Positions 1 through 6,856 of a stretch of 11,561 bases of DNA are shown in pieces. The stretch's first letter is position 1, and each line of letters starts with the position of its first letter. Source of the stretch: Bacillota bacterium (GTDB lineage: Bacteria > Bacillota > Bacilli > Alicyclobacillales > SLC66); contig JAKADD010000040.1 of assembly GCA_021820825.1 (NCBI GenBank), forward strand, positions 1 through 11,561, read 5' to 3'. The notes below the pieces were generated by a model. The model had not been told where the DNA came from and ran no database searches. It saw only the letters and a program-made list of their open reading frames with translations. A program made the translations under genes and the position numbers.

Positions 1-488
1 CTGACTAGATCGGACAATAATCCAACCTTAACCGAATACCTTGGATTGCGGATTCCCACACTGCCAAAGTATACCGTAAGAACGTACAAAGTGGTATCCG
101 TACTTCCTTGCATGGTCGAAGCGGCGCGTCCGAGAAACGAGTCGGGACCCGCATGCTTGAAGAGATCCGTCACCAGTGCGAGTGAACCAGACCCGGAGAT
201 GGGGCGCAGCAGCGCCAGAGGCAGCAGTTCAGTGGGAAAGTGGAGAACATTCAGCAGAGGACGAAAGGCGCCCATCAAAAGACCGAGGGCTCCGGAGGAA
301 CGAAACACACTGACTGCAACCATCATGGCAATCAGATGCGGAATCAGATTCACGGAAGTTCCAAAACCCTCTTTCGCTCCTTCCACAAAGGAATCGTAGA
401 GTGGAACTTTGCGTACAATTCCCAGAACAAGGATTGTCGCCAGCGTAACTGGAAGAGCAAATTCAGACAGTGCCGCAATCGCGTTCAT
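1..488 (-). CDS. spmB: Spore maturation protein B (3' end cut by window edge)
   Basis: Integral membrane protein that, with SpmA, is needed for full dehydration of the spore core and hence heat resistance; its biochemical activity is not established. Translating the minus strand from the ATG at 488-486 gives 162 uninterrupted codons running off the window; SpmB proteins are close to 178 residues, so only about 15 C-terminal residues are missing. Recognisable parts are the hydrophobic N-terminus (about residues 8-24), the segment EGAKEGFGTSVNLIPHLIAM (36-55), RPISGSGSLALVTDLF (95-110) and STMQGSTDTTLYVLTVYFGS (124-143), typical of the nucleoside-recognition 'Gate' family. The start codon overlaps the spmA stop as ATGA, and no strong Shine-Dalgarno lies in front of it, so translation is probably coupled to spmA. 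Identification is firm from sequence plus neighbours. Confidence 0.95.
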   Translation of the reverse strand, partial: MNAIAALSEFALPVTLATILVLGIVRKVPLYDSFVEGAKEGFGTSVNLIPHLIAMMVAVSVFRSSGALGLLMGAFRPLLNVLHFPTELLPLALLRPISGSGSLALVTDLFKHAGPDSFLGRAASTMQGSTDTTLYVLTVYFGSVGIRNPRYSVKVGLLSDLV

Positions 489-1075
489 ACTTCTGTCTTG
501 CCCATACTGCGCCGTCGAAAAAAGCGATCCAGCACGATTGCCGCTATTGTGGCAATGAGCGTGGCCAATATGGTGCTTCCGACGATTTCCGCAGGCGCCC
601 GCGAGTGAAATTCCATGCGCAGGCCAATCATGGTGGCTGGGATGACAGTCAGACTGGCCGTGTTCATCGCAAGCAGCGTACACATGGCGGCGGATGCAGT
701 GTCGCGATCATTGTTCAGGTTCTGCAATTCACGCATGGCTTTCAGTCCAAGCGGCGTTGCAGCATTGCCAAGCCCCAGGATATTGGCGCTCATGTTCGCA
801 ATCAGGGAGCCCATGGCGGGATGGTCGCTCGGAACAGAGGGATATAACCAATGCGCAAGCGGTCTGAGCAGTTTGGCCAAACTCTGCACAAGTCCTGCCT
901 GTTCGGCAATTTTCATCATGCCTAACCAGAACGCGATGACGCTGATCAGGCCAAATGACACCAGCACGCCGTCTTTCGCCCCGCTCAGCACCCCTTCCGT
1001 AACTGCCTCGATACGGCCAGTGGCCGCCGCCACCACGATTCCAGTCATGAACAGTGCGAACCAGATCACATTCAT
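485..1075 (-). CDS. spmA: Spore maturation protein A
   Basis: Partner of SpmB in spore core dehydration; a multi-pass membrane protein of the same 'Gate' domain family, expected in the mother cell or forespore membranes during sporulation. With the ATG at 1075 the product is 196 residues, equal to Bacillus subtilis SpmA as I remember it. Landmarks are an N-terminal membrane segment (about 4-18), FGLISVIAFWLGMMKIAEQ (41-59), the highly conserved NILGLGNAATPLGLKAM (98-114) and a C-terminal membrane segment (164-182) followed by a basic tail. The start at 1075 is chosen over an in-frame ATG at 1102 because GGGGGAGGAG lies 9 bases in front of it and nothing comparable precedes 1102. It lies 41 bases after dacB and overlaps spmB by 4 bases, matching the dacB-spmA-spmB operon of Bacillus. 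Confidence 0.95.
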   Translation of the reverse strand: MNVIWFALFMTGIVVAAATGRIEAVTEGVLSGAKDGVLVSFGLISVIAFWLGMMKIAEQAGLVQSLAKLLRPLAHWLYPSVPSDHPAMGSLIANMSANILGLGNAATPLGLKAMRELQNLNNDRDTASAAMCTLLAMNTASLTVIPATMIGLRMEFHSRAPAEIVGSTILATLIATIAAIVLDRFFRRRSMGKTEV

Positions 1076-1116
1076 CAAGGCGTTCTCCTCCCCCGAGACC
1101 ATCCCTGTTCAATCAA

Positions 1117-2337
1117 TCACTGCATAAACAGATCGCGCAGGCGGCCCAGCAACCCTTTTGCCTTCACCGCCTCAGCCGTGGCCAGACGAGCCTCGCCAAG
1201 CTTTTGACCATGCAGGAAATAGGCGACATAACCTGCAGCCTGCCCTTTTCGCACTGGCGCGGACAGCACCTTCAATTTTACGATTTTCATTTCAACTGCC
1301 GCCGTTTCATCGCGATGAAACACATAGGAAACATCGCCCAGAGCCTTGAGCGGCACCGTGTTTTGCTGACCGAAGCGAACGGGAGCGCGCATCCTTACAT
1401 GCACCAGGTCCACCACGTTCCGCCGTTCATAGGCGGTGAGCCCATATGTCAGCAACCGCGCAGAATCCACCCAATCGTTGCCATCGCGCAGTACGATCAG
1501 CGCCACCTGCCGTCCGGCTCTCGTGGACGAAGACGCCAGACAGCGGCCGGAAAGCCTTGTATACCCTGTTTTGACCCCATCGGCGTCGGTCATCATCCAG
1601 AGCAGTTTGTTTTTATTGCGCAGCTTGCGATCCCACTTTTGATTTGGCCAGGGAATCGTATAAAATTTGGTGCCCACTATTTGCCTGAAAAGCGGAATGC
1701 GCAATGCCGCCGCCGTGATGATCGCCATGTCATGCGCTGTTGAATAGTGCTCGGGATGGTCGAGTCCGTGCGGATTCATAAAATGGCTGTGCGTCAGTCC
1801 AAGCTTGTGAACCTCCTGATTCATGATGGCCGCGAACCGTTGCTCATTGCCGCCCAGAAACTCCGCAATCGCCATCGCCGAATCATTGCCGCTGCGCAGC
1901 ATCATTGCGTAGAGAAGATTGCGCAGTGTCTGCTGTTCGCCTGCAGAAAGATAGACGCTTGACCCTTCCTGGCGCACGGCATGCGCCGAGACCGTCACCA
2001 CCCTGTCCAGTTTGCCTGAACGGACCGCGATCCACGCTGTGATGATCTTTGTCAGACTGGCGATGCGCATGCGCTTGTCCGCCTGTTTCGCGTACAGTAT
2101 GCGGCCTGTGGCGACATCGATGAGACAGGCTGCCTCGGCTGTCACCGAAGGTTCTCGCGTCAAGACCTGCGGCACGGCGATGCGCTGCAGACGCGCTCTC
2201 GTTCGCGCGTATGTCGTCTGGTCAGGCGCGGCAGTCGCGCACAGCAGCGCCGCCGTCAATACGACCGGTATGAACCTGTACTGGAATGACAGAAACTTAC
2301 GTCTGGATACCTGTACCTTATGCGGCGACTTGTCCAT
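1117..2337 (-). CDS. dacB: D-alanyl-D-alanine carboxypeptidase, sporulation type (PBP5*-like)
   Basis: Serine-type DD-carboxypeptidase (peptidase family S11) that removes the terminal D-Ala from peptidoglycan stem peptides; by its position before spmA/spmB it is most likely the sporulation enzyme that sets cortex cross-linking. All three penicillin-binding motifs are present in order: SLTK (94-97, nucleophile S94), SGN (149-151) and KTG (256-258). After the catalytic domain comes a PBP5-type C-terminal beta domain (about 295-385) and an amphipathic end (LLGRLRDLF, 396-404) suited to membrane attachment. The N-terminus is a secretion signal with a hydrophobic stretch at about 22-38 and possible cleavage after TYA (43-45). 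The signal begins with SRRKFL, which resembles a twin-arginine motif. The ATG at 2337 has GGGAG about 11 bases upstream. The product is 406 residues, slightly longer than Bacillus DacB because of the N-terminus. Orthology to dacB rather than dacF rests on synteny. Confidence 0.93.
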   Translation of the reverse strand: MDKSPHKVQVSRRKFLSFQYRFIPVVLTAALLCATAAPDQTTYARTRARLQRIAVPQVLTREPSVTAEAACLIDVATGRILYAKQADKRMRIASLTKIITAWIAVRSGKLDRVVTVSAHAVRQEGSSVYLSAGEQQTLRNLLYAMMLRSGNDSAMAIAEFLGGNEQRFAAIMNQEVHKLGLTHSHFMNPHGLDHPEHYSTAHDMAIITAAALRIPLFRQIVGTKFYTIPWPNQKWDRKLRNKNKLLWMMTDADGVKTGYTRLSGRCLASSSTRAGRQVALIVLRDGNDWVDSARLLTYGLTAYERRNVVDLVHVRMRAPVRFGQQNTVPLKALGDVSYVFHRDETAAVEMKIVKLKVLSAPVRKGQAAGYVAYFLHGQKLGEARLATAEAVKAKGLLGRLRDLFMQ

Positions 2338-2380
2338 GTAGAATCACTCTCCCTTGTCGCACGCGCATTCTGCGCAGAAG

Positions 2381-2405
2381 AAAACAAGCGCCGGAGCAGC
2401 GCTTG
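2381..2405 (-). terminator. Possible weak intrinsic terminator between ytfJ and dacB
   Basis: On the minus strand a 7-bp perfect stem (CAAGCGC / GCGCTTG, 2405-2399 with 2391-2385) with a 7-base loop is followed directly by TTTTCTTCT. It is followed by a second small hairpin (GCGCA-GAA-TGCGC, 2375-2363). The stem is short and the U-tract interrupted, so read-through into dacB is likely; it may only attenuate. Confidence 0.4.
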
Positions 2406-2419
2406 GACTTCGGACAGCA

Positions 2420-2863
2420 TCACATCACGGGCTTATGAATATGCTCCGCAGCAAGCGCGGAGTTTTTTCGGACATTTGCAAATGCCTCCAGGCGGTCCAT
2501 CATGGCAGGAGCCAAGTCAATCAAACGGTCATAAAGCTGATTCCCTGGTTCTGCTGACAGTAGTTTGACGCCATGCTGGCCCACGATCAGAAACCCCATC
2601 GGATTTATGGAAACGCCTCCGCCAGCGCCCCCGCCAAACGGCAGTTCCTGATCATCCGGCGCAGAGTGTGCTGAAACGCGTTCCCGACCGATGTGAAAAT
2701 CAGCTCCTCCCGCCGCAAACCCAAAGCCAACTCGGGAAATGGGAAGAATCACGCTGCCATCAGGCGTTTCCACCGGATCCCCGATAATTGTGTTCACGTC
2801 CACCATTTCCTTGATATTTTCCATTGCTGTCTGCATCAGCGACTGAATCGGATGTTCTTCCAC
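2420..2863 (-). CDS. ytfJ: GerW/YtfJ family sporulation protein
   Basis: Member of the Spore_YtfJ family; the Bacillus subtilis homologue (GerW) is made in the forespore and affects germination, though its molecular role is unknown. The 147-residue product matches the family length. The N-terminus HPIQSLMQTAMENIKEMVDV (4-23), the GDPVETPDGSVILPISRVGF segment (28-47), FAAGGADF (49-56) and the glycine-rich PFGGGAGGGVSINPMGFLIV (75-94) are all strongly conserved in the family. The start is a GTG at 2863 preceded by AAGGGGG at 7 bases, and the N-terminus aligns with the family from the first residues, so this start is well supported. It overlaps the 3' end of the upstream DUF2953 gene by 104 bases in another frame. 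dacB follows after 82 bases. Confidence 0.93.
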   Translation of the reverse strand: MEEHPIQSLMQTAMENIKEMVDVNTIIGDPVETPDGSVILPISRVGFGFAAGGADFHIGRERVSAHSAPDDQELPFGGGAGGGVSINPMGFLIVGQHGVKLLSAEPGNQLYDRLIDLAPAMMDRLEAFANVRKNSALAAEHIHKPVM

Positions 2864-3464
2864 GAGCAGCCCCCCTTCTCAACAGCCACAACAGGCCGAG
2901 TCCTGCATAGATAGCTTTGCCGAGGCGAAGTGTCGCTATGCACGACAGGCGCGTTGAAAAGGCGGTCCTGTGAAACGTTGGCGAAACGCCCAGAGTGGGC
3001 AACTCTGCAAAAGTGAACAGTTGGGTGAATAACCCTGTGAGCCCGCTCATGGCAATCCATGCGCCACCGCACAGAAGCGCTGTATCCACTGCGTCGAGCA
3101 GACCGATGTCTGTGCGCCACGCGTATTCTCGCACAGTGATTTTGAGCAGCAGACGCTCTACGGCGGGCCACAGATTGCGAATCTGGTGCACTTTATGAAA
3201 TAGATCGCCAATCATCCCGGCGCCTGCATGGACGTGGTCCGTCGCTTCTGTCGAAGAACCGGAAGCGATATGCAGGAGCGGTTTTTTATTGTGCGCACTC
3301 GGTTCGATGGCGATGCGACGACGGTATGTCAGCCAGAAGAGGTAACGGATTTCGAGCGAGATGTGACCTTTTGCCCCCTGCAGTTCCCATAGAAAATGGA
3401 CCGTCACCGGGGATCCAATTACGGCAACAAGCAATGCAACCATGCCGATCAGCATCCATACCAC
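2760..3464 (-). CDS. DUF2953 membrane protein (YtfI-like)
   Basis: DUF2953 family protein of unknown function, usually encoded directly before ytfJ in spore formers. It has one N-terminal membrane helix (WMLIGMVALLVAVIGSPVTV, residues 3-22 from the chosen start) followed by the family pattern of a beta-rich segment (SLEIRYLFWLTYRRRIAIEP), a charged linker, and a second half with LLLKITVREYAWRTDIGLLD (106-125). The start is uncertain: GTG at 3464 is preferred because GGGGGG lies 7 bases upstream, but TTG at 3479 and ATG at 3455 are possible. The last 34 residues are encoded within the overlap with ytfJ and form a Gly/Ser/Asp/Asn-rich tail unlike the rest; they may be non-conserved or reflect a lost earlier stop. 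The family call is from overall pattern and neighbours, not from a catalytic motif. Confidence 0.8.
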   Translation of the reverse strand: MVWMLIGMVALLVAVIGSPVTVHFLWELQGAKGHISLEIRYLFWLTYRRRIAIEPSAHNKKPLLHIASGSSTEATDHVHAGAGMIGDLFHKVHQIRNLWPAVERLLLKITVREYAWRTDIGLLDAVDTALLCGGAWIAMSGLTGLFTQLFTFAELPTLGVSPTFHRTAFSTRLSCIATLRLGKAIYAGLGLLWLLRRGAARGRTSDSVADADSNGKYQGNGGREHNYRGSGGNA

Positions 3465-3536
3465 GATGCGGCCCCCCAAGAACTAGCTCTGGGGGATATA
3501 CTTTCCGCAAACCATATTATGTATTCAGAGTAAAAA

Positions 3537-4154
3537 TTATATGTCATCCTGCTGTTCCAGCGGCGGCAGATCGCGGGCGCTTCCCAGTCCGAAATAGTCG
3601 AGGAAATCAGCAGTCGTTCCATAGAGAAATGGACGCCCCGGACTCTCTGCGCGGGCGATTTCCTGTGCGAGACCACGGGCGACAAGCGTGCCCAGAGCCT
3701 TCTCGCTCTTTACGCCGCGGATGTCCTCAATCTGCGCGCGTGTAATGGGTTGTCGATAGGCGATAATCGCCAGTGTTTCGAGAGCCGCCTGCGACAGGGC
3801 GGAAGGAGGCGGCACCAAGGCCAGTTGACGCAGATACGGAGTGAGTTCCGGCGCCGTCATGAGTTGCCAGGCGTCCGCAATTTGCTCAATGTGAAACCCT
3901 CTGCCTTCACGAATCTGCAGATCGCGGAGGTCCAGGCACATCTGTTTCACGAGCGCTTCGTCGATGTCAAATACAGCGGCGATCTGCCTGTCCGTCAAAC
4001 CTTCCGTTCCAGCGGCAAAGAGCAGACCCTCAAGCGCCTGCAGCGCGCCCCCGACTGGTTCTGTTGAACTGCTTTTGAGATCCGTCTGTTTCTGCGCGCC
4101 TGGCTCCTGCGTCAATTGTGCGGGATCGTATGTACTGCGTTCGCTGTAATCCAT
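3537..4154 (-). CDS. scpB: Segregation and condensation protein B
   Basis: ScpB dimer binds ScpA and, with SMC, forms the condensin complex that compacts and separates the chromosome. The 205-residue product contains the family core: two winged-helix domains, the first at about 37-105 and the second at about 115-185, with the signature SQAALETLAIIAYRQPITRA (121-140) and EDIRGVKSE (143-151). Compared with Bacillus ScpB it carries an N-terminal extension of about 34 polar residues before ALQALEGLLFAAGTEGLT (37-54). The ATG at 4154 lies inside the end of scpA (43-base overlap) with GGAG 4 bases upstream and an AGGAGG further up, so translation coupled to scpA is likely. If the true start were further in, the extension would shrink, but I see no better one. 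Confidence 0.95.
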   Translation of the reverse strand: MDYSERSTYDPAQLTQEPGAQKQTDLKSSSTEPVGGALQALEGLLFAAGTEGLTDRQIAAVFDIDEALVKQMCLDLRDLQIREGRGFHIEQIADAWQLMTAPELTPYLRQLALVPPPSALSQAALETLAIIAYRQPITRAQIEDIRGVKSEKALGTLVARGLAQEIARAESPGRPFLYGTTADFLDYFGLGSARDLPPLEQQDDI

Positions 4155-4897
4155 ATGTCTCCGAATTGAGCCTCCTGCCGACAGACGATGCGGTTGAGTC
4201 GAATCAGTTCAAGCAACGCCAGAAATACCGTGACAATCTCCCTGCGACGGCGATTGCGAAGCAGGTGGAAAAACGTGGTCGGCGCAGCGCGCACCTGATG
4301 CTCGATGAGACGCATGCGCTGTGGAATTGTCTCCCGGTCTCTCACAATGCGCACTTCCAGATCCACTTTCACGCGTGTAAGCACCCTGGCCAGGGCATCG
4401 CGCAGATGCAGCGTCTCGACGCCAGCCAGGAAATCGGACACAGTCGGTTGCTCCTGAAACAAATCCAGTGGAAGCGGCAGTCGACCGATCCGCTCAGAAC
4501 GCAGATGCGACTGCATAGCAAGCGACTCGGCGGCCAGCTTGAACGCCCTGTATTCGATCAAACGGTCCCGCAGTTCACGTTCATCGTCCGCATACTGTGC
4601 ATCCAGACCATACGCGACCTGAATTTCCTGCGGCTCGTGCCGGGGTAACAGAGAACGCGCTTTAATGGCGAGCAGCTGCGCCGCCATCACCACAAATTCA
4701 CTCGCCACTTCCAACTGAAACTCCATTGATTCTCTGAGATACGTCAGATACTGATCCGTGATCCGCGCGATTGGCACGTCGTAGATGTCGAGTTCCTGGC
4801 TTTCAATCAGATGCAGCAACAAATCCAGCGGACCTTCAAACGCCTGCAGGCGCACCCGGTATTCTCCACTGTCCACTAAAGCACCAATCCGAACCAC
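4112..4897 (-). CDS. scpA: Segregation and condensation protein A
   Basis: Kleisin subunit of the SMC-ScpAB condensin: its N-terminus binds the SMC neck, its C-terminal winged helix binds the SMC head, and its middle binds the ScpB dimer. The N-terminal kleisin signature is clear: FEGPLDLLLHLIESQELDIY (20-39) and VPIARITDQYL (41-51). The C-terminal winged-helix segment is near EIVTVFLALLELIRLNRI (220-237). Length 261 is normal. The annotated start is a GTG at 4897, which overlaps the preceding protease gene by 22 bases and has only a weak GATGGG upstream. A second in-frame GTG at 4876 shares a base with the protease stop codon (TAGTG) and would also suit coupled translation, removing 7 residues that precede the conserved region. 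Identity is certain; the exact start is not. Confidence 0.95.
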   Translation of the reverse strand: MVRIGALVDSGEYRVRLQAFEGPLDLLLHLIESQELDIYDVPIARITDQYLTYLRESMEFQLEVASEFVVMAAQLLAIKARSLLPRHEPQEIQVAYGLDAQYADDERELRDRLIEYRAFKLAAESLAMQSHLRSERIGRLPLPLDLFQEQPTVSDFLAGVETLHLRDALARVLTRVKVDLEVRIVRDRETIPQRMRLIEHQVRAAPTTFFHLLRNRRRREIVTVFLALLELIRLNRIVCRQEAQFGDIWITANAVHTIPHN

Positions 4898-5514
4898 CCC
4901 ATCACACTCTGGATAGCTCCATTGATGATCAACCCGCCGACCGGCAAAATGAGCACGAGCACCAGCAGAAAAGGCCCGAGTCTCTCAAATTGGTCTGCGC
5001 GGGGCAGCCAGCGCAGCGGCAGAGAATAACGGAGGACTTTCCAGCCGTCGAGCGGCGGAACAGGAATCAGATTAAAGACAGCCAGAGCGATATTCACAAT
5101 CGCCAGCCAGTAACTCATATTGACGAGGAATCCGCCAAAACTCGTCAGCCAGAACGCCGATCCGGAGTTGTTCATGCCAATCAGCGCCAGCATGGCGCAC
5201 AGCGCAAGCAGCGCGTTCATCAGCGGGCCCGCAAGAGCAATCAGCACAATGCCCAACTGGCGATTGATCTTGATCCGGTTGGGGTTGAACATGACCGGTT
5301 TCGCCCAGCCAAAATTGACAACCAGGATCATCAGGAGTCCCAGAAGGTCCAGATGGGCCAAAGGATTCAACGTGACGCGACCCTGTTTTTTTGCCGTATC
5401 GTCGCCAACGAGAAGCGCCATGTAAGCGTGGCCAAATTCGTGGATGGCAAGACCAATCACAAACGCGATTAACCGGAATATGAATCCCTGCCCAAAAAAG
5501 GAGAACAGTCCCAC
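4876..5514 (-). CDS. Site-2 protease family zinc metalloprotease (M50)
   Basis: Small intramembrane metalloprotease of family M50. HEFGH (25-29) supplies two zinc-binding histidines and the catalytic glutamate, and FNLIPVPPLDGWKVL (147-161) supplies the third zinc ligand, D156. Membrane segments are visible at about 11-34, 56-68, 87-112, 128-150 and 181-198. At 212 residues it is the minimal form without PDZ or CBS domains, like Bacillus YwhC-type proteins; its substrate is unknown and it should not be equated with SpoIVFB or RasP. The start is a GTG at 5514 preceded by AAGGGCGGGCGAAGGA; the AAGGG is 11 bases away and GAAGGA touches the start, so the site is imperfect. It lies 22 bases after the spermidine-synthase-like gene, and its stop overlaps scpA, which suggests cotranscription. 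Confidence 0.92.
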   Translation of the reverse strand: MGLFSFFGQGFIFRLIAFVIGLAIHEFGHAYMALLVGDDTAKKQGRVTLNPLAHLDLLGLLMILVVNFGWAKPVMFNPNRIKINRQLGIVLIALAGPLMNALLALCAMLALIGMNNSGSAFWLTSFGGFLVNMSYWLAIVNIALAVFNLIPVPPLDGWKVLRYSLPLRWLPRADQFERLGPFLLVLVLILPVGGLIINGAIQSVMGWFGLVL

Positions 5515-5536
5515 TCCTTCGCCCGCCCTTCTGCTG

Positions 5537-6334
5537 TCAGTTATCCGGGTTTCTCCGGAATGATTTCAAGCGCCATGGAAGCAGCGGCGCGTACCTGGCA
5601 AACGTCTGCCGATGGGCGCCGATTTCTCGGGCCCCGCGTCGCCGCAACAGGGAAACTGGCGCTGTCGCTACGGGATCGCGCTGCGCAAAGAGCACGATAT
5701 TTTGAGCGGAAAACGGCATGACGCCAAGCGGCATATACCAGGCGGGTCCAACCAGGATGTTCAGATAATGGCCCAGTTCCAACAACTTGCGACTGTGCGG
5801 TCCCGTCGCCGGCAGAATCACATTCATGACAAGTACACCGCCTGTCATGAGTCTTTCTGCAAGAGCCCGCAGGTATACGGGCGACAGAAAAGTCTGCGGT
5901 ATCTCTTCGCGGTAAAAGACATCCAGCAGGATCAGGTCAAACTGCTCTTCCATCCGCGGTACATACGACCTTGCGTCCGCCTCGATAAACTGCGTCCGCT
6001 CATCGGCAGGCATCTTGAAGTGCTGTTTTGCCGCCGCCGTGACAGCCGCGTCAACATCGATTCCCGTTATCCTTGCCTGCGGGTGTCTGCGGTGGACATG
6101 GCTGACGGCAGTGCCCGTACCAACGCCGACAGCCAAAAACCGCGAGACTGCGGGCCGCAACATAGTGTGCAGCGCAAATGCCTGCTGATACGGAAAATAC
6201 AGCCGGGACGGCTGCCGGACCAACATCGCTCCCTGCCAGCCCGCAAGCTCGGCGCCAAAACGCATGAACCGCACACCGCGCCGCTCGGCGATCTGAATCG
6301 TCTGATGGGGTGAACGTATCGTCTCAATGATCAT
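5537..6334 (-). CDS. Spermidine synthase-fold, SAM/dcSAM-dependent transferase-like protein
   Basis: Rossmann-fold protein of the spermidine synthase superfamily. The nucleotide-binding motif is FLAVGVGTGTAVSHVHRR (66-83), followed by the acidic end of strand 2 (GIDVD, 91-95), an EAD (118-120) and the strand-4 motif DLILLDVFYREEIPQTFLSP (133-152). In genuine aminopropyltransferases the last motif carries two catalytic aspartates (D-x-x-D-P); here only LLDVF is present, as in the 'spermidine synthase-like' and MFS-fused relatives. I therefore would not call it speE. The C-terminal 40 residues are Arg-rich. The ATG at 6334 gives 265 residues starting MIIETIRSPHQTIQIAE, a natural start for this fold. 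A GTG at 6391 would add 19 residues overlapping ribH, with no better binding site. It lies 40 bases after ribH, at the position of ribT in Bacillus, so it may be carried on the riboflavin transcript. Reaction unknown. Confidence 0.8.
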   Translation of the reverse strand: MIIETIRSPHQTIQIAERRGVRFMRFGAELAGWQGAMLVRQPSRLYFPYQQAFALHTMLRPAVSRFLAVGVGTGTAVSHVHRRHPQARITGIDVDAAVTAAAKQHFKMPADERTQFIEADARSYVPRMEEQFDLILLDVFYREEIPQTFLSPVYLRALAERLMTGGVLVMNVILPATGPHSRKLLELGHYLNILVGPAWYMPLGVMPFSAQNIVLFAQRDPVATAPVSLLRRRGAREIGAHRQTFARYAPLLPWRLKSFRRNPDN

Positions 6335-6374
6335 ACAGTACGCCGCATACGATCTCCACTCGCACAGACGCGCA

Positions 6375-6845
6375 TCAGGATGACAGGGCACGCGTCAGAT
6401 TCGCCATCTCAATGGCTGTCACTGCGGCCTCCCAGCCTTTGTTCCCCGCTTTGGTTCCAGCGCGTTCGATGGCCTGTTCGATGGTATCCGTTGTAAGCAC
6501 GCCAAAAGCGATGGGCGTGTCCGACTGCAGTGCAACCGCAGAGATGCCCTTGGCCGTTTCGGCCGCCACATAGTCAAAATGCGGCGTCGCGCCACGAATC
6601 ACAGCACCGAGAGCAACCACTGCGTCATACCGCCCGGAGTGAGCCAGACGCTTGGCTGCATAGGGAATCTCAAAAGCACCCGGCACCCAGGCAACGTCAA
6701 TCTGGGATGCGTCAACTCCATGCCGGGTCAACGCGTCCATGGCCCCGGACAGCAGGCGCGTGGAAATGAGATCATTAAACCGCGCCACGACCACACCGAG
6801 TCTGAGACCTGTTCCAATCAGATGTCCTTCAAATGTTTGTCCCAT
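6375..6845 (-). CDS. ribH: 6,7-dimethyl-8-ribityllumazine synthase
   Basis: Condenses 5-amino-6-ribitylaminouracil with 3,4-dihydroxy-2-butanone 4-phosphate to give lumazine, the penultimate riboflavin step; it normally forms an icosahedral 60-mer that can enclose riboflavin synthase. The 156-residue product has the full family pattern: substrate-stacking region VVVARFND (18-25, F23), [16 protein letters not shown] (53-68), [15 protein letters not shown] (80-94) with the catalytic His H89, and [13 protein letters not shown] (135-147). The ATG at 6845 is preferred over an in-frame GTG at 6854 because TAGGAG stands 8 bases before it; that site includes the ribBA stop codon (TAG), so the two genes are 11 bases apart and probably coupled. 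Confidence 0.97.
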   Translation of the reverse strand: MGQTFEGHLIGTGLRLGVVVARFNDLISTRLLSGAMDALTRHGVDASQIDVAWVPGAFEIPYAAKRLAHSGRYDAVVALGAVIRGATPHFDYVAAETAKGISAVALQSDTPIAFGVLTTDTIEQAIERAGTKAGNKGWEAAVTAIEMANLTRALSS

Positions 6846-6856
6846 CGTACACACTC

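Noticed and set aside
2224..2244. Possible lipoprotein signal in DacB (ALLCATAA)
   Set aside because: The residue before Cys is Leu rather than Gly, Ala or Ser, so it does not fit a lipobox.
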